NCBI GenBank assembly: GCA_004525875.1
Contig: SPBQ01000108.1
Location: 1-7,376, forward strand
Origin: Myxococcales bacterium
Lineage (GTDB): Bacteria; Desulfobacterota_B; Binatia; UBA1149; SPBQ01
DNA length: 7,376 nt
Direction: 5' to 3'
Under the pieces are notes generated by a model. It was not told where the DNA came from. It ran no database searches and saw only the letters and a list, made by a program, of their open reading frames with translations. The position numbers and the translations under genes were made by a program. This document shows positions 1 through 6,084 of this stretch, one piece after another (position 1 is the stretch's first letter; the number at the start of each line of letters is the position of its first letter).

Positions 1-135
1 GCAGCGCCGCTTCCTGGGCCAGACGCGCCGGATCGATCTGATCGCGACCGAGAAGCTCGCCGATCCGCTTCTCGAGCCGTTCCTTCAGATGCGGCACGAG
101 GATCTTCGCCCGCTTGCGTATCTCCTTGACCAGCA
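1..135 (-). repeat. Inverted 135-bp copy of an internal yicC segment
   Basis: Read on the minus strand, this block is identical base for base to 2433-2567 inside yicC (position i pairs with 2568 minus i). It would encode roughly YicC residues 167-210. Identity stops sharply at 135/136: the next base is A, where continued pairing would need C. The sequence then becomes epimerase coding DNA on the other strand. The fragment has neither start nor end of the yicC reading frame, so it is not a gene. Perfect identity, a blunt junction and a position at the very edge of the window favour a fold-back chimera from assembly or amplification. A genuine recent inverted duplication cannot be excluded from sequence alone. 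Confidence 0.97.
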
Positions 136-887
136 AGCTTGCGCCGCTGCTCGAAGGCGTCGACTGGGTCTTCCACCAGGCCGCTCAGGCCGGGGTTCGC
201 GCGAGCTGGGGAGAGGACTTTCGCATCTACAGCGATAACAACGTCTATGCGACACAGCGCCTGCTGGAGGCCGCGCGCGACAGTGGCGTGACAAAATTCA
301 TCTATGCGTCTTCCTCATCGGTCTACGGAGACACCGACGACCTGCCGATGCGGGAAACGAGCGCCACCGCGCCGGTTTCTCCGTACGGCGTGACCAAGCT
401 GGCGGGCGAGCACCTCGCAAGGCTGTACTGGGTGAACTACCGCGTACCGGTCGTGTCGCTTCGCTATTTTACGGTGTACGGGCCACGGCAGCGCCCTGAC
501 ATGGCGTTTCATCGCTTTGCGCGCGCGGTGCTCGAGGACACCGAGATCACGCTCTTCGGCGATGGAACGCAGTCGCGCGACTTCACGTTCGTCGACGACA
601 TCGTTGGTGCCAACCTGGCCGCTGCAGAGTCGGATGCGGCCGGCGCTGTCTTCAACATCGGCGGTGGTAGCCGCACCACCGTGAACGAGGTGATCGCCAC
701 GATTGGCGAGATCGTGGGTCGCGATCCGCGGGTCAACCGGCTCGAGATGCAGAAGGGTGACGTTAAACACACGGCGGCCGACACAGCCGCCGCGCAGAGC
801 GCGCTGGGCTACGGTCCGCGGGTCGCACTGCGCGAGGGGCTCGAGCGTGAAGTTGCTTGGGTGCGTGGGCTGCTGGAGTCGTCCTGA
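136..887 (+). CDS. NAD-dependent sugar-nucleotide epimerase/dehydratase, 5'-truncated
   Basis: This is the C-terminal three quarters or so of an extended short-chain dehydrogenase of the GalE / UDP-glucuronate epimerase type, which interconverts nucleotide sugars for surface polysaccharide in the cytoplasm. An open frame can be read from TTG 114, but its first eight codons come from the inverted yicC fragment, so native coding begins at the 135/136 junction. Visible family marks, numbered from TTG 114, are FHQAAQAGVR (20-29), the serine-rich stretch before VYGD (66-72), the catalytic Tyr91-x3-Lys95 in SPYGVTK, RYFTVYGPRQRPDM (117-130) and a C-terminal GDVKHTAAD (215-223). The N-terminal Gly-rich NAD-binding motif and roughly 60 residues are missing, so the product as written would not be functional. 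Substrate cannot be assigned. The next gene starts 47 bp after the stop codon. Confidence 0.88.
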
Positions 888-920
888 CGGTCAGGGAGTG
901 CGCGCCGTTTCGTCTAGCTA

Positions 921-927
921 GAGGGAG
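921..927 (+). promoter_or_regulatory. Ribosome binding site deciding the Trm112-like start
   Basis: The purine run GAGGGAG lies 7 nt before ATG 935 but only 1 nt before the in-frame ATG 929, so it favours ATG 935. It partly overlaps a 10-bp palindrome, TCTAGCTAGA (913-922). Confidence 0.6.
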
Positions 928-934
928 AATGCCG

Positions 935-1105
935 ATGTCACTTGATGAGGAACTGCTTGCCGTCATCGCATGCCCGAAGTGCAAGGGGCCATTGAAGCTT
1001 ACCTCTGCGGAGGACGCGTTCGACTGCGAGCAGTGCAAGCTTCGCTATCCGATCGACAACGACGTCCCCGTCCTGTTCATCGCCGAAGCGAAACCGATCG
1101 ACTGA
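935..1105 (+). CDS. Trm112 family (UPF0434/YcaR-like) small zinc-ribbon protein
   Basis: The 56-residue product begins MSLDEELLAVIACPKCKGPL and has two CxxC pairs, Cys13/Cys16 and Cys31/Cys34, followed by LRYPIDNDVPVLF, the signature ending of bacterial Trm112-like proteins. Length is typical (about 60 residues). In eukaryotes and archaea Trm112 activates and stabilises methyltransferases that modify tRNA, rRNA and release factors; the role of stand-alone bacterial members is much less clear. In E. coli the homologue ycaR lies between lpxK and kdsB, LPS genes, and here it also sits beside a Kdo-kinase-like gene and a sugar epimerase, so the association with envelope genes recurs. ATG 935 is chosen over ATG 929 on ribosome-binding-site spacing. 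No partner methyltransferase is visible in the window. Confidence 0.9.
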   Translation: MSLDEELLAVIACPKCKGPLKLTSAEDAFDCEQCKLRYPIDNDVPVLFIAEAKPID

Positions 1106-1126
1106 CTTGTCGCGCCAATCTGCCGA

Positions 1127-1867
1127 GTGAGACTGCCAGCAGGCTTCGTCGATTACGACCGAGGTACGATCCGGGTGATCGCGACTCGCCTGGAGCTCCA
1201 AGAGATGGTCGATCTGTTGCTGGGCTCCCACGAGAGGGCGGGGGCCGCAGCGCGGGAGCTCGCGTCCACGCGCGTCGAGCTCGGCGGTCGCGGAGGCGCC
1301 CGGCGGCTGGTATTGCCGGGCGGCAAGGCCGTCTACCTGCGCAAGTATCGCCGCGGGGGTATGGTACGGCACTTCGTGAAGGACCTCTACCTTCGGAGAC
1401 CGGAACGTCCGCTGCGCGAGCTCGTGGTCACCGAGGCGGCGCGGGCGGCCGGCTGTCCGGTGCCGACGGTGCTCGCGGTCTGTATCGAGGAGGCCGGGCC
1501 GTTCTACCGAGGATGGATCGTCACGGCGGCGATCGACCGCGCCGCGCCTCTGATCGACGCTTACACAGCCCGTGGCCCAGCCGAGCGCGAGATCCTACTG
1601 GCGGACGTGGGCCGCGCGGTGCGCAGCCTTCGCGATGCGGGCGTCTACCATGTCGATCTCACGGGCCACAACGTGATCATCGACGAGCAGCAGGGCCCGG
1701 TGTTGATCGACTTCGACCGCGCGTTCCGCGATCGTCCGGATATGCGTGGCCACGCCGACCGCGGGCTGGACCGCCTCTGGCGCTCGATGACGAAGCTGTG
1801 TGCCACCAGGGCGGTTGACCTCGAGGAGGAGCAGAGGCGCTGGCTGATGCGGGGGTACAATCGATGA
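1127..1867 (+). CDS. Kdo kinase-like lipopolysaccharide kinase (KdkA/WaaP family)
   Basis: The 246-residue protein has a protein-kinase-like fold signature of the LPS kinase family. KdkA-type enzymes use ATP to phosphorylate the Kdo sugar attached to lipid A at the inner face of the cytoplasmic membrane. The N-terminal region contains VYLRKYRRGG (69-78), matching the family's YLRxYxRGG strand, then RELVVTEAARAAGCPVP (97-113) with the helix-C-like Glu. The catalytic loop is HVDLTGHNVII (175-185; Asp177, Asn182), followed by the metal-binding-loop equivalent LIDFDRA (193-199). Start is GTG 1127, giving the family-like opening LPAGFVDYDRG. No clear ribosome binding site precedes it, and the gap from the Trm112 gene is only 21 bp, so co-transcription is likely. 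Phosphorylation of another core sugar, as in WaaP, is possible; the closeness of the motifs favours KdkA. No transmembrane segment is apparent. Confidence 0.83.
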   Translation: MRLPAGFVDYDRGTIRVIATRLELQEMVDLLLGSHERAGAAARELASTRVELGGRGGARRLVLPGGKAVYLRKYRRGGMVRHFVKDLYLRRPERPLRELVVTEAARAAGCPVPTVLAVCIEEAGPFYRGWIVTAAIDRAAPLIDAYTARGPAEREILLADVGRAVRSLRDAGVYHVDLTGHNVIIDEQQGPVLIDFDRAFRDRPDMRGHADRGLDRLWRSMTKLCATRAVDLEEEQRRWLMRGYNR

Positions 1868-1924
1868 CCTCGCGGCGGGGGGACCTGGAGGCCTGCGCGG
1901 TCGCGATCGCGGTGCCGCACGGGC

Positions 1925-1930
1925 TATGAT
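1925..1930 (+). promoter_or_regulatory. Candidate -10 element for a near-leaderless yicC operon transcript
   Basis: TATGAT matches the sigma-70 -10 consensus at five of six positions and stands out in a GC-rich gap between kinase and yicC. It ends 6 nt before ATG 1937, so the usual initiation distance places the transcript start at or next to the A of the start codon. No Shine-Dalgarno sequence precedes yicC, as expected for a leaderless message. No convincing -35 hexamer is seen at the usual spacing, around 1902-1907. The call is an inference from spacing. Confidence 0.4.
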
Positions 1931-1936
1931 GGCCGC

Positions 1937-2809
1937 ATGAAGAGCATGACGGGTTTCGGCGCGGCCCAGGCGCGCGCGGGCGACGTGGAGATTGCCGTCG
2001 AGGTTCGAAGCGTCAATCAGCGACACCTCGATGTGAAGGTAGCGGCGCCGCGCGAGTACGCTCCCTGGGAGCCTGACCTGCGGCGTGCGGTCGCGGCGGC
2101 AATCGGACGTGGCCGTGTCGAGGTATTCGTCAACCGCAGCTCGGCATCGCGTGGAAAGGAAATCTTTCTGCAGAAGGACCTCGCGCGAGCCTACGTGAAT
2201 GCCTGGCGAGATCTGCAGCGCGAGCTCGGCCTAGCCGGCGAGGTGGACCTCGCGTTGCTGCAGGGCCGCGGCGAGCTCTTCCAGAAGGGGGAGCGCCCGG
2301 GCAATCCCGAGGCTGAGCTCGAGACGGTGCGAGCACTGCTCGACCGGGCGCTCGCGGCGCATGCGCGCGCGCGTGGGCGCGAAGGGGCTCATCTCAAGCG
2401 CGACATGGAGTCGCGTGCGCGCGCGCTACGCGTGCTGGTCAAGGAGATACGCAAGCGGGCGAAGATCCTCGTGCCGCATCTGAAGGAACGGCTCGAGAAG
2501 CGGATCGGCGAGCTTCTCGGTCGCGATCAGATCGATCCGGCGCGTCTGGCCCAGGAAGCGGCGCTGCTTGCCGACCGCGCGGACGTCACGGAGGAGCTCG
2601 TGCGGCTGGAAAGCCACCTCGACAGTCTGCGCGACATCTTCGCGGCCGAGGGGCCGGTCGGAAAGCGCATCGACTTCGTCTTGCAAGAGATCAACCGTGA
2701 GCTGAACACGATCGGCTCGAAGGCCGCCGACCTCGAGGTCACCAATCACGTGCTCGCTGGCAAGGCCGAGGTGGAAAAGGTTCGCGAGCAGGTGCAAAAC
2801 GTGGAATGA
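1937..2809 (+). CDS. yicC: YicC family endoribonuclease
   Basis: The complete 290-residue protein begins MKSMTGFGAA, the near-invariant opening of YicC/YloC proteins, and continues with VEVRSVNQRHLDVKV (21-35) and IGRGRVEVFVNRS (56-68). The middle has GREGAHLKRDM (147-157) and a charged, probably coiled-coil region (160-215). The C-terminal DUF1732 region holds ESHLDSL (225-231), PVGKRIDFVLQEINRELNTI (240-259), GSKAADLE (260-267) and ends EKVREQVQNVE. E. coli YicC is about the same length and has been reported as an endoribonuclease involved in small-RNA turnover. ATG 1937 is fixed by the conserved N-terminus. The stop overlaps the gmk start as ATGA, indicating translational coupling. An internal 135-bp segment is duplicated, inverted, at the left window edge. 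Confidence 0.95.
   Translation: MKSMTGFGAAQARAGDVEIAVEVRSVNQRHLDVKVAAPREYAPWEPDLRRAVAAAIGRGRVEVFVNRSSASRGKEIFLQKDLARAYVNAWRDLQRELGLAGEVDLALLQGRGELFQKGERPGNPEAELETVRALLDRALAAHARARGREGAHLKRDMESRARALRVLVKEIRKRAKILVPHLKERLEKRIGELLGRDQIDPARLAQEAALLADRADVTEELVRLESHLDSLRDIFAAEGPVGKRIDFVLQEINRELNTIGSKAADLEVTNHVLAGKAEVEKVREQVQNVE
2433..2567 (+). repeat. Parent copy of the 135-bp inverted repeat, inside yicC
   Basis: This stretch encodes intact YicC sequence in frame (about residues 166-210), so it is the original copy and 1-135 the derived one. It contains an 8-bp perfect stem, CGAGAAGC (2494-2501) and GCTTCTCG (2512-2519), with a 10-nt loop. The same hairpin is mirrored at 49-74. Confidence 0.95.
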
Positions 2810-3489
2810 CTGTCAAGGTAGGCGACACTCAGCTCAGACGCAGCGGATGCCTGTTCATTGTGTCTGGCCCTTCGGGCGCCGGTAAGACGAGCCTGTGCAC
2901 GCCGGCGCTGGCGCGCCTGCAGCGAATCGAGCTTTCGATTTCTACGACCACGCGCGCGCTGCGGGGCACGGAGCGCGATGGCGTCGACTACCACTTTGTC
3001 GTCGACGAGGAGTTCGACGCGATGGTCGCGGGCGGCGAGTTTGCCGAATTGGCCGAGGTTCATGGCGAGCGCTACGGCACGTCGCGCGCGGATCTCGAGG
3101 CCCGCCTCGGGCGTGGCCGCGACGTCTTGCTCGATATCGACGTCCAGGGCGCGAGTCAGATCAAGGCGACCTATCCACAGTCCGTCTCCATCTTCCTGCT
3201 CCCGCCTTCCAGGGCGCACATCGAGCAGCGATTGATCGCTCGCAACACCGACACGCCCGAGACCGTACGCCGCCGCCTCGAGGGCGCGTGCGCCGAGATC
3301 AGCCATCTCCCCTGGTACGACTACTTCATCATCAACGACGTTCTCGAGGCGGCGATCGCGGCTTTCGTGGCCGTCGTCGGCACTGAACGCCGTCGCACGA
3401 CGCGCTACCCGGACGACCAGCTTTCGAAGCTTCTTGCGGAGTTCGATGCGAGTCGAGGTCCGTCCGGGCCCGGCGCGGACGAGCGGTGA
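2806..3489 (+). CDS. gmk: Guanylate kinase
   Basis: The 227-residue enzyme phosphorylates GMP to GDP with ATP, an essential cytoplasmic step in guanine nucleotide synthesis and salvage. The Walker A loop is GPSGAGKT (21-28). The GMP-binding region contains Ser44, TTTR (47-50), Arg53, GVDYHFV (59-65), GGEFAE (76-81) and RYGTS (89-93). The core strand reads LLDIDVQGASQIK (108-120), and the lid carries RNTDTPETVRRRL (146-158), the family's arginine-rich ATP-binding segment. Length fits bacterial Gmk (about 205-230 residues), with a short N-terminal extension of about 15 residues before the P-loop strand. ATG 2806 overlaps the yicC stop by 4 nt. The stop TGA 3487-3489 overlaps the ATG of the RelA/SpoT gene by one base. 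The segment after Arg50 is unusual: ALRGTE where xPRxGE is common. Confidence 0.97.
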   Translation: MTVKVGDTQLRRSGCLFIVSGPSGAGKTSLCTPALARLQRIELSISTTTRALRGTERDGVDYHFVVDEEFDAMVAGGEFAELAEVHGERYGTSRADLEARLGRGRDVLLDIDVQGASQIKATYPQSVSIFLLPPSRAHIEQRLIARNTDTPETVRRRLEGACAEISHLPWYDYFIINDVLEAAIAAFVAVVGTERRRTTRYPDDQLSKLLAEFDASRGPSGPGADER

Positions 3490-5678
3490 TGACCGAGGCG
3501 CTCGCTCCCGCCGACGTCGTCAGCGCCGAGGAGCTCACGGCCAAGATCCTCAAGTACAACGAGGGCGCCGACGTCGAGATCGTGCGCAGGGCTTACAGCT
3601 ACTCCGCCGAGGTCCACAGCGGGCAGAAGCGCAAGTCGGGGGCCGACTACGTCACCCATCCGATCGCGGTTGCCGACATCATCGCGGACATGCGGCTCGA
3701 CGTGCCGACAATCGTGACCGGACTCCTGCACGACACGGTCGAGGACACGCTGGCAACGATCGAGCAGATCGACGAGTTATTCGGCAAGGAAGTTGCCGGA
3801 CTGGTCGACGGTGTCACCAAGATCACCACCTTGGAGGCGGAGAGGCGCGAGGAGGCGGAGGCGAAGAGTGTCCGCAAGATGCTGCTGGCCAGTGCCAAGG
3901 ACATCCGCGTGCTGCTGGTCAAGCTGGCCGACCGTGTCCACAACCTGCGAACGATCTCTCACCTTACGACCGAGGCACAGCGGCGGATCTGCCGGCAGAC
4001 GCTTGACCTCTACTCGCCGTTCGCGCATCGCCTCGGCATCTACTGGCTCAAGTCAGAGTTCGAGGAGATCTGCTTCGGCATCCTGCGCCCGGACCGTTGC
4101 AAGGAGATCGAGGAGCGACTCGAGCTCCGGCGCGTGCAGCGCGAGGGGTACATCCGCGAGGTGTGCATGACGATGACGAATCGCCTGCGTCACTCCGGTC
4201 TTGACGCCCGCGTCATCGGTCGCCCGAAGAGCGCCTACTCGATCTTTCGCAAGATGGAAGAACAGGGGCTGCGCTATGACGATATCTACGATGTCGTCGG
4301 CTTCCGCGTGCTCGTGGACACGGAGGCGGAGTGCTACGAGGCGCTCGGCACGGTCCACTCGAACTGGCCGCCGGTGCCCGGGCGGTTCCGCGACTTCGTC
4401 GCTCTGCCCAAGGCGAATCACTACCAATCGCTGCATACGACCGTAATCGGACCCTACGGTGAGAGGCTCGAGGTCCAGATCCGCACCCTCGAGATGCACA
4501 AGGTCGCAGAATTCGGGATTGCCGCCCACTGGCGCTACAAGACGGGTCGGCCCGGCGGTACCGACGAGGATCGCTTCGACTGGCTCGAGCAGATCCTCGA
4601 GTGGCAGCAGCACCTGAATGACCCCGAACGCTACGTCGATACGGTGAAGCAGGACCTCTTCACGGACGATGTCGTCGTGTTTACACCGCGGGGGCAGCCG
4701 AAGAGCCTGCCGGTGGGGTCGACGGTCGTCGACTTCGCCTATCGCATCCATTCCGACATCGGCGACCGGTGCGCGGGCGGCCGCGTCAACGGACAGCTGG
4801 TACCGCTGCGCTATCAGCTCAAGTCGGGTGAGACTGTCGAGGTGGTCACAACGCCCGAGCAGACGCCTTCCAAGGAGTGGCTCAAGTTCGTTCGCACGCA
4901 GCGTGCGCGCGAGCGCATCGTCAATTGGATCAAGCTGGAGGAGAAGTCGAAGAGCATCGCTCTGGGCCGCGAGCTCATCGAGCGCGACCTTGCGCGCTAC
5001 CAGCTCGATCTGCCGCGCCTGCGGCGCGAGGGGCGCATGGCGGATTTGCTCCGACACTTCAAGCGAGCCGATGAGGAGGCGATGTTCGAGGCGATCGGCT
5101 ACGGACGGCTAACCACGCGTCAGGTCGTCCAGCATCTCATTCCCGACGCGGAGCCCGACGTGCCGCGCACCCGGCGTGGTGTCCGGGCGCTCCTGAGCTT
5201 CCTGGAGGGCGATTCGAGAAAGCGCGGCCGTCGTCGCGCCGCGCCCGTGATCGTCACGACCACCGAGGACGCGGTGGCGCGCTTCGCGCGTTGCTGCCGG
5301 CCGCTGGCGGGCGAGCCGATCGTCGGGTTCATGACGCGTGGTCGCGGTGTGACGGTGCACTCCGCCGAGTGCGAACGGCTGGTGGGCACCGACGCCGAGC
5401 GCCACGTGGACGTCGAGTGGGAGAAGGGCGCTCGCGCACCGAGCACGGTGAAGATCGAGGTCGTGTCACGCGATCGTACCGGACTGCTGGCCGCGATGAG
5501 CCAGTCGATCGCGTCGGTCGGCGTGAACATCGACCGCGCCTATGTACGGACCACCGGCAAGGACATTGCGCTCAACGTTTTCGAGATGACGCTGCTGTGC
5601 ATGGACGATCTCGAGCGCGTGAGCGGCAACCTGCGCCGCGTGCCCGGCGTGAGGGAAGTTCGGAGGATTCGCTCGTGA
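3489..5678 (+). CDS. Bifunctional RelA/SpoT-type (p)ppGpp synthetase/hydrolase (long RSH)
   Basis: This 729-residue protein has the full long-RSH architecture and controls the stringent response by making and degrading (p)ppGpp. The HD hydrolase domain (about 35-190) keeps His57, His81-Asp82, Glu85-Asp86 in HDTVEDT and KLADRVHNLRT (145-155), so hydrolase activity is expected. The synthetase domain (about 245-355) has GRPKSAYSIFRKM (244-256), Asp268 in IYDVVGFRV, PKANHYQSLHTTV (307-319) and the catalytic Glu328 in LEVQIRT. The TGS domain (about 390-455) includes RIHSDIGDRCAGGRVNG (419-435). A helical region leads to a Cys-rich segment, Cys602-Cys603, His624 and Cys628, and a C-terminal ACT domain (about 652-727). 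The motif that separates bifunctional from RelA-only enzymes reads Arg299-Phe-Arg-Asp302, not RFKD. ATG 3489 overlaps the gmk stop; GTG 3486 is an alternative one codon earlier. Whether to call it rel, relA or spoT depends on the lineage. Confidence 0.96.
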   Translation: MTEALAPADVVSAEELTAKILKYNEGADVEIVRRAYSYSAEVHSGQKRKSGADYVTHPIAVADIIADMRLDVPTIVTGLLHDTVEDTLATIEQIDELFGKEVAGLVDGVTKITTLEAERREEAEAKSVRKMLLASAKDIRVLLVKLADRVHNLRTISHLTTEAQRRICRQTLDLYSPFAHRLGIYWLKSEFEEICFGILRPDRCKEIEERLELRRVQREGYIREVCMTMTNRLRHSGLDARVIGRPKSAYSIFRKMEEQGLRYDDIYDVVGFRVLVDTEAECYEALGTVHSNWPPVPGRFRDFVALPKANHYQSLHTTVIGPYGERLEVQIRTLEMHKVAEFGIAAHWRYKTGRPGGTDEDRFDWLEQILEWQQHLNDPERYVDTVKQDLFTDDVVVFTPRGQPKSLPVGSTVVDFAYRIHSDIGDRCAGGRVNGQLVPLRYQLKSGETVEVVTTPEQTPSKEWLKFVRTQRARERIVNWIKLEEKSKSIALGRELIERDLARYQLDLPRLRREGRMADLLRHFKRADEEAMFEAIGYGRLTTRQVVQHLIPDAEPDVPRTRRGVRALLSFLEGDSRKRGRRRAAPVIVTTTEDAVARFARCCRPLAGEPIVGFMTRGRGVTVHSAECERLVGTDAERHVDVEWEKGARAPSTVKIEVVSRDRTGLLAAMSQSIASVGVNIDRAYVRTTGKDIALNVFEMTLLCMDDLERVSGNLRRVPGVREVRRIRS
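5662..5667 (+). promoter_or_regulatory. Ribosome binding site for ridA inside the rsh 3' end
   Basis: GGAGGA lies within the last codons of the RelA/SpoT gene, 7 nt before GTG 5675. It supports the GTG start, which overlaps the upstream stop as GTGA, and argues against any upstream start in the same frame. Confidence 0.7.
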
Positions 5679-6082
5679 GTGAACCGGAAGCCGGCGGCAA
5701 GCAGGCAATTGTCACGCAGGCTGCGCCACGCGCGGTCGGCCCGTACTCCCAGGCGGTGGCGGCGGGAGGTCTGCTATTCTGTTCGGGGCAGATCGGGCTC
5801 GACCCGGCCACGGGACGGCTGGTCGAGGGTGGCTTCGAGGCCGAGGCCGAGCGTGTGCTCGATAATCTCGAGGCCGTGCTGGCTGCGGCGGGCACGGGCC
5901 TGGGCGACGTCCTCAAGCTCACGGTGTACGTGACCGATCTGGCCGAGTTTCCTGCGCTCAACCGCATCTGCGAGAAACGGTTCGACGAGCCGTACCCGGC
6001 CCGAGCCACCGTCGAGGTCTCCGCGCTACCGCTCGGAGCGGCGGTCGAAGTGGACCTCGTGGCCCGCGTTACCGGTCGCTGA
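5675..6082 (+). CDS. ridA: RidA family enamine/imine deaminase
   Basis: The 135-residue protein belongs to the RidA/YjgF/UK114 (L-PSP endoribonuclease-like) family. These small trimeric enzymes hydrolyse reactive 2-aminoacrylate and related enamines/imines made by PLP enzymes. Diagnostic sequence includes GPYSQAV (22-28), LLFCSGQIGLDPATGRLV (33-50), KLTVYVTDL (81-89), YPARATVEV (107-115) with Arg110, the expected substrate-carboxylate-binding Arg, and LGAAVEVDLVA (120-130) with Glu125. The retained Arg indicates an active RidA subgroup and not one of the Arg-lacking Rid classes. A somewhat long N-terminus of about 10 residues follows from the GTG start, which has a well-placed ribosome binding site. 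It overlaps the rsh stop by 4 nt and is separated from mutL by 2 nt. An rsh-ridA neighbourhood fits Deltaproteobacteria-like gene order as I recall it. Confidence 0.95.
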   Translation: MSEPEAGGKQAIVTQAAPRAVGPYSQAVAAGGLLFCSGQIGLDPATGRLVEGGFEAEAERVLDNLEAVLAAAGTGLGDVLKLTVYVTDLAEFPALNRICEKRFDEPYPARATVEVSALPLGAAVEVDLVARVTGR

Positions 6083-6084
6083 CG

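Noticed and set aside
1..887. Mobile element or programmed inversion as the cause of the inverted repeat
   Set aside because: No transposase, recombinase, terminal repeat or target duplication is visible at either breakpoint, and the parent yicC gene is intact. An assembly or amplification chimera is simpler.
970..1818. 282-codon + strand open frame overlapping the Trm112-like and kinase genes
   Set aside because: The product is Arg/Gly/Pro-rich without motifs, while the overlapping frames give clear CxxC and kinase signatures. It is an out-of-frame shadow.
1868..1924. Possible rho-independent terminator between kinase and yicC
   Set aside because: GC-rich self-complementarity exists around 1902-1911, but there is no adjacent T-run and no stable long stem, so a terminator cannot be supported.
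1926..1940. Tiny upstream frame ATG-ATG-GCC-GCA-TGA overlapping the yicC start
   Set aside because: It has no ribosome binding site, and the predicted transcript start lies at or after it, so it is probably untranslated. The bases are better explained as a -10 element.
3434..4006. 190-codon + strand frame across the gmk-rsh junction, checked as a possible relocated rpoZ
   Set aside because: The translation is low-complexity Arg/Gly-rich with no omega-subunit motif, and it overlaps the true HD-domain frame.
4053..5057. Long 334-codon open frame on the minus strand
   Set aside because: It is antisense to the well-conserved RelA/SpoT frame, its translation has no recognisable domain, and long antisense frames are common in GC-rich coding DNA.
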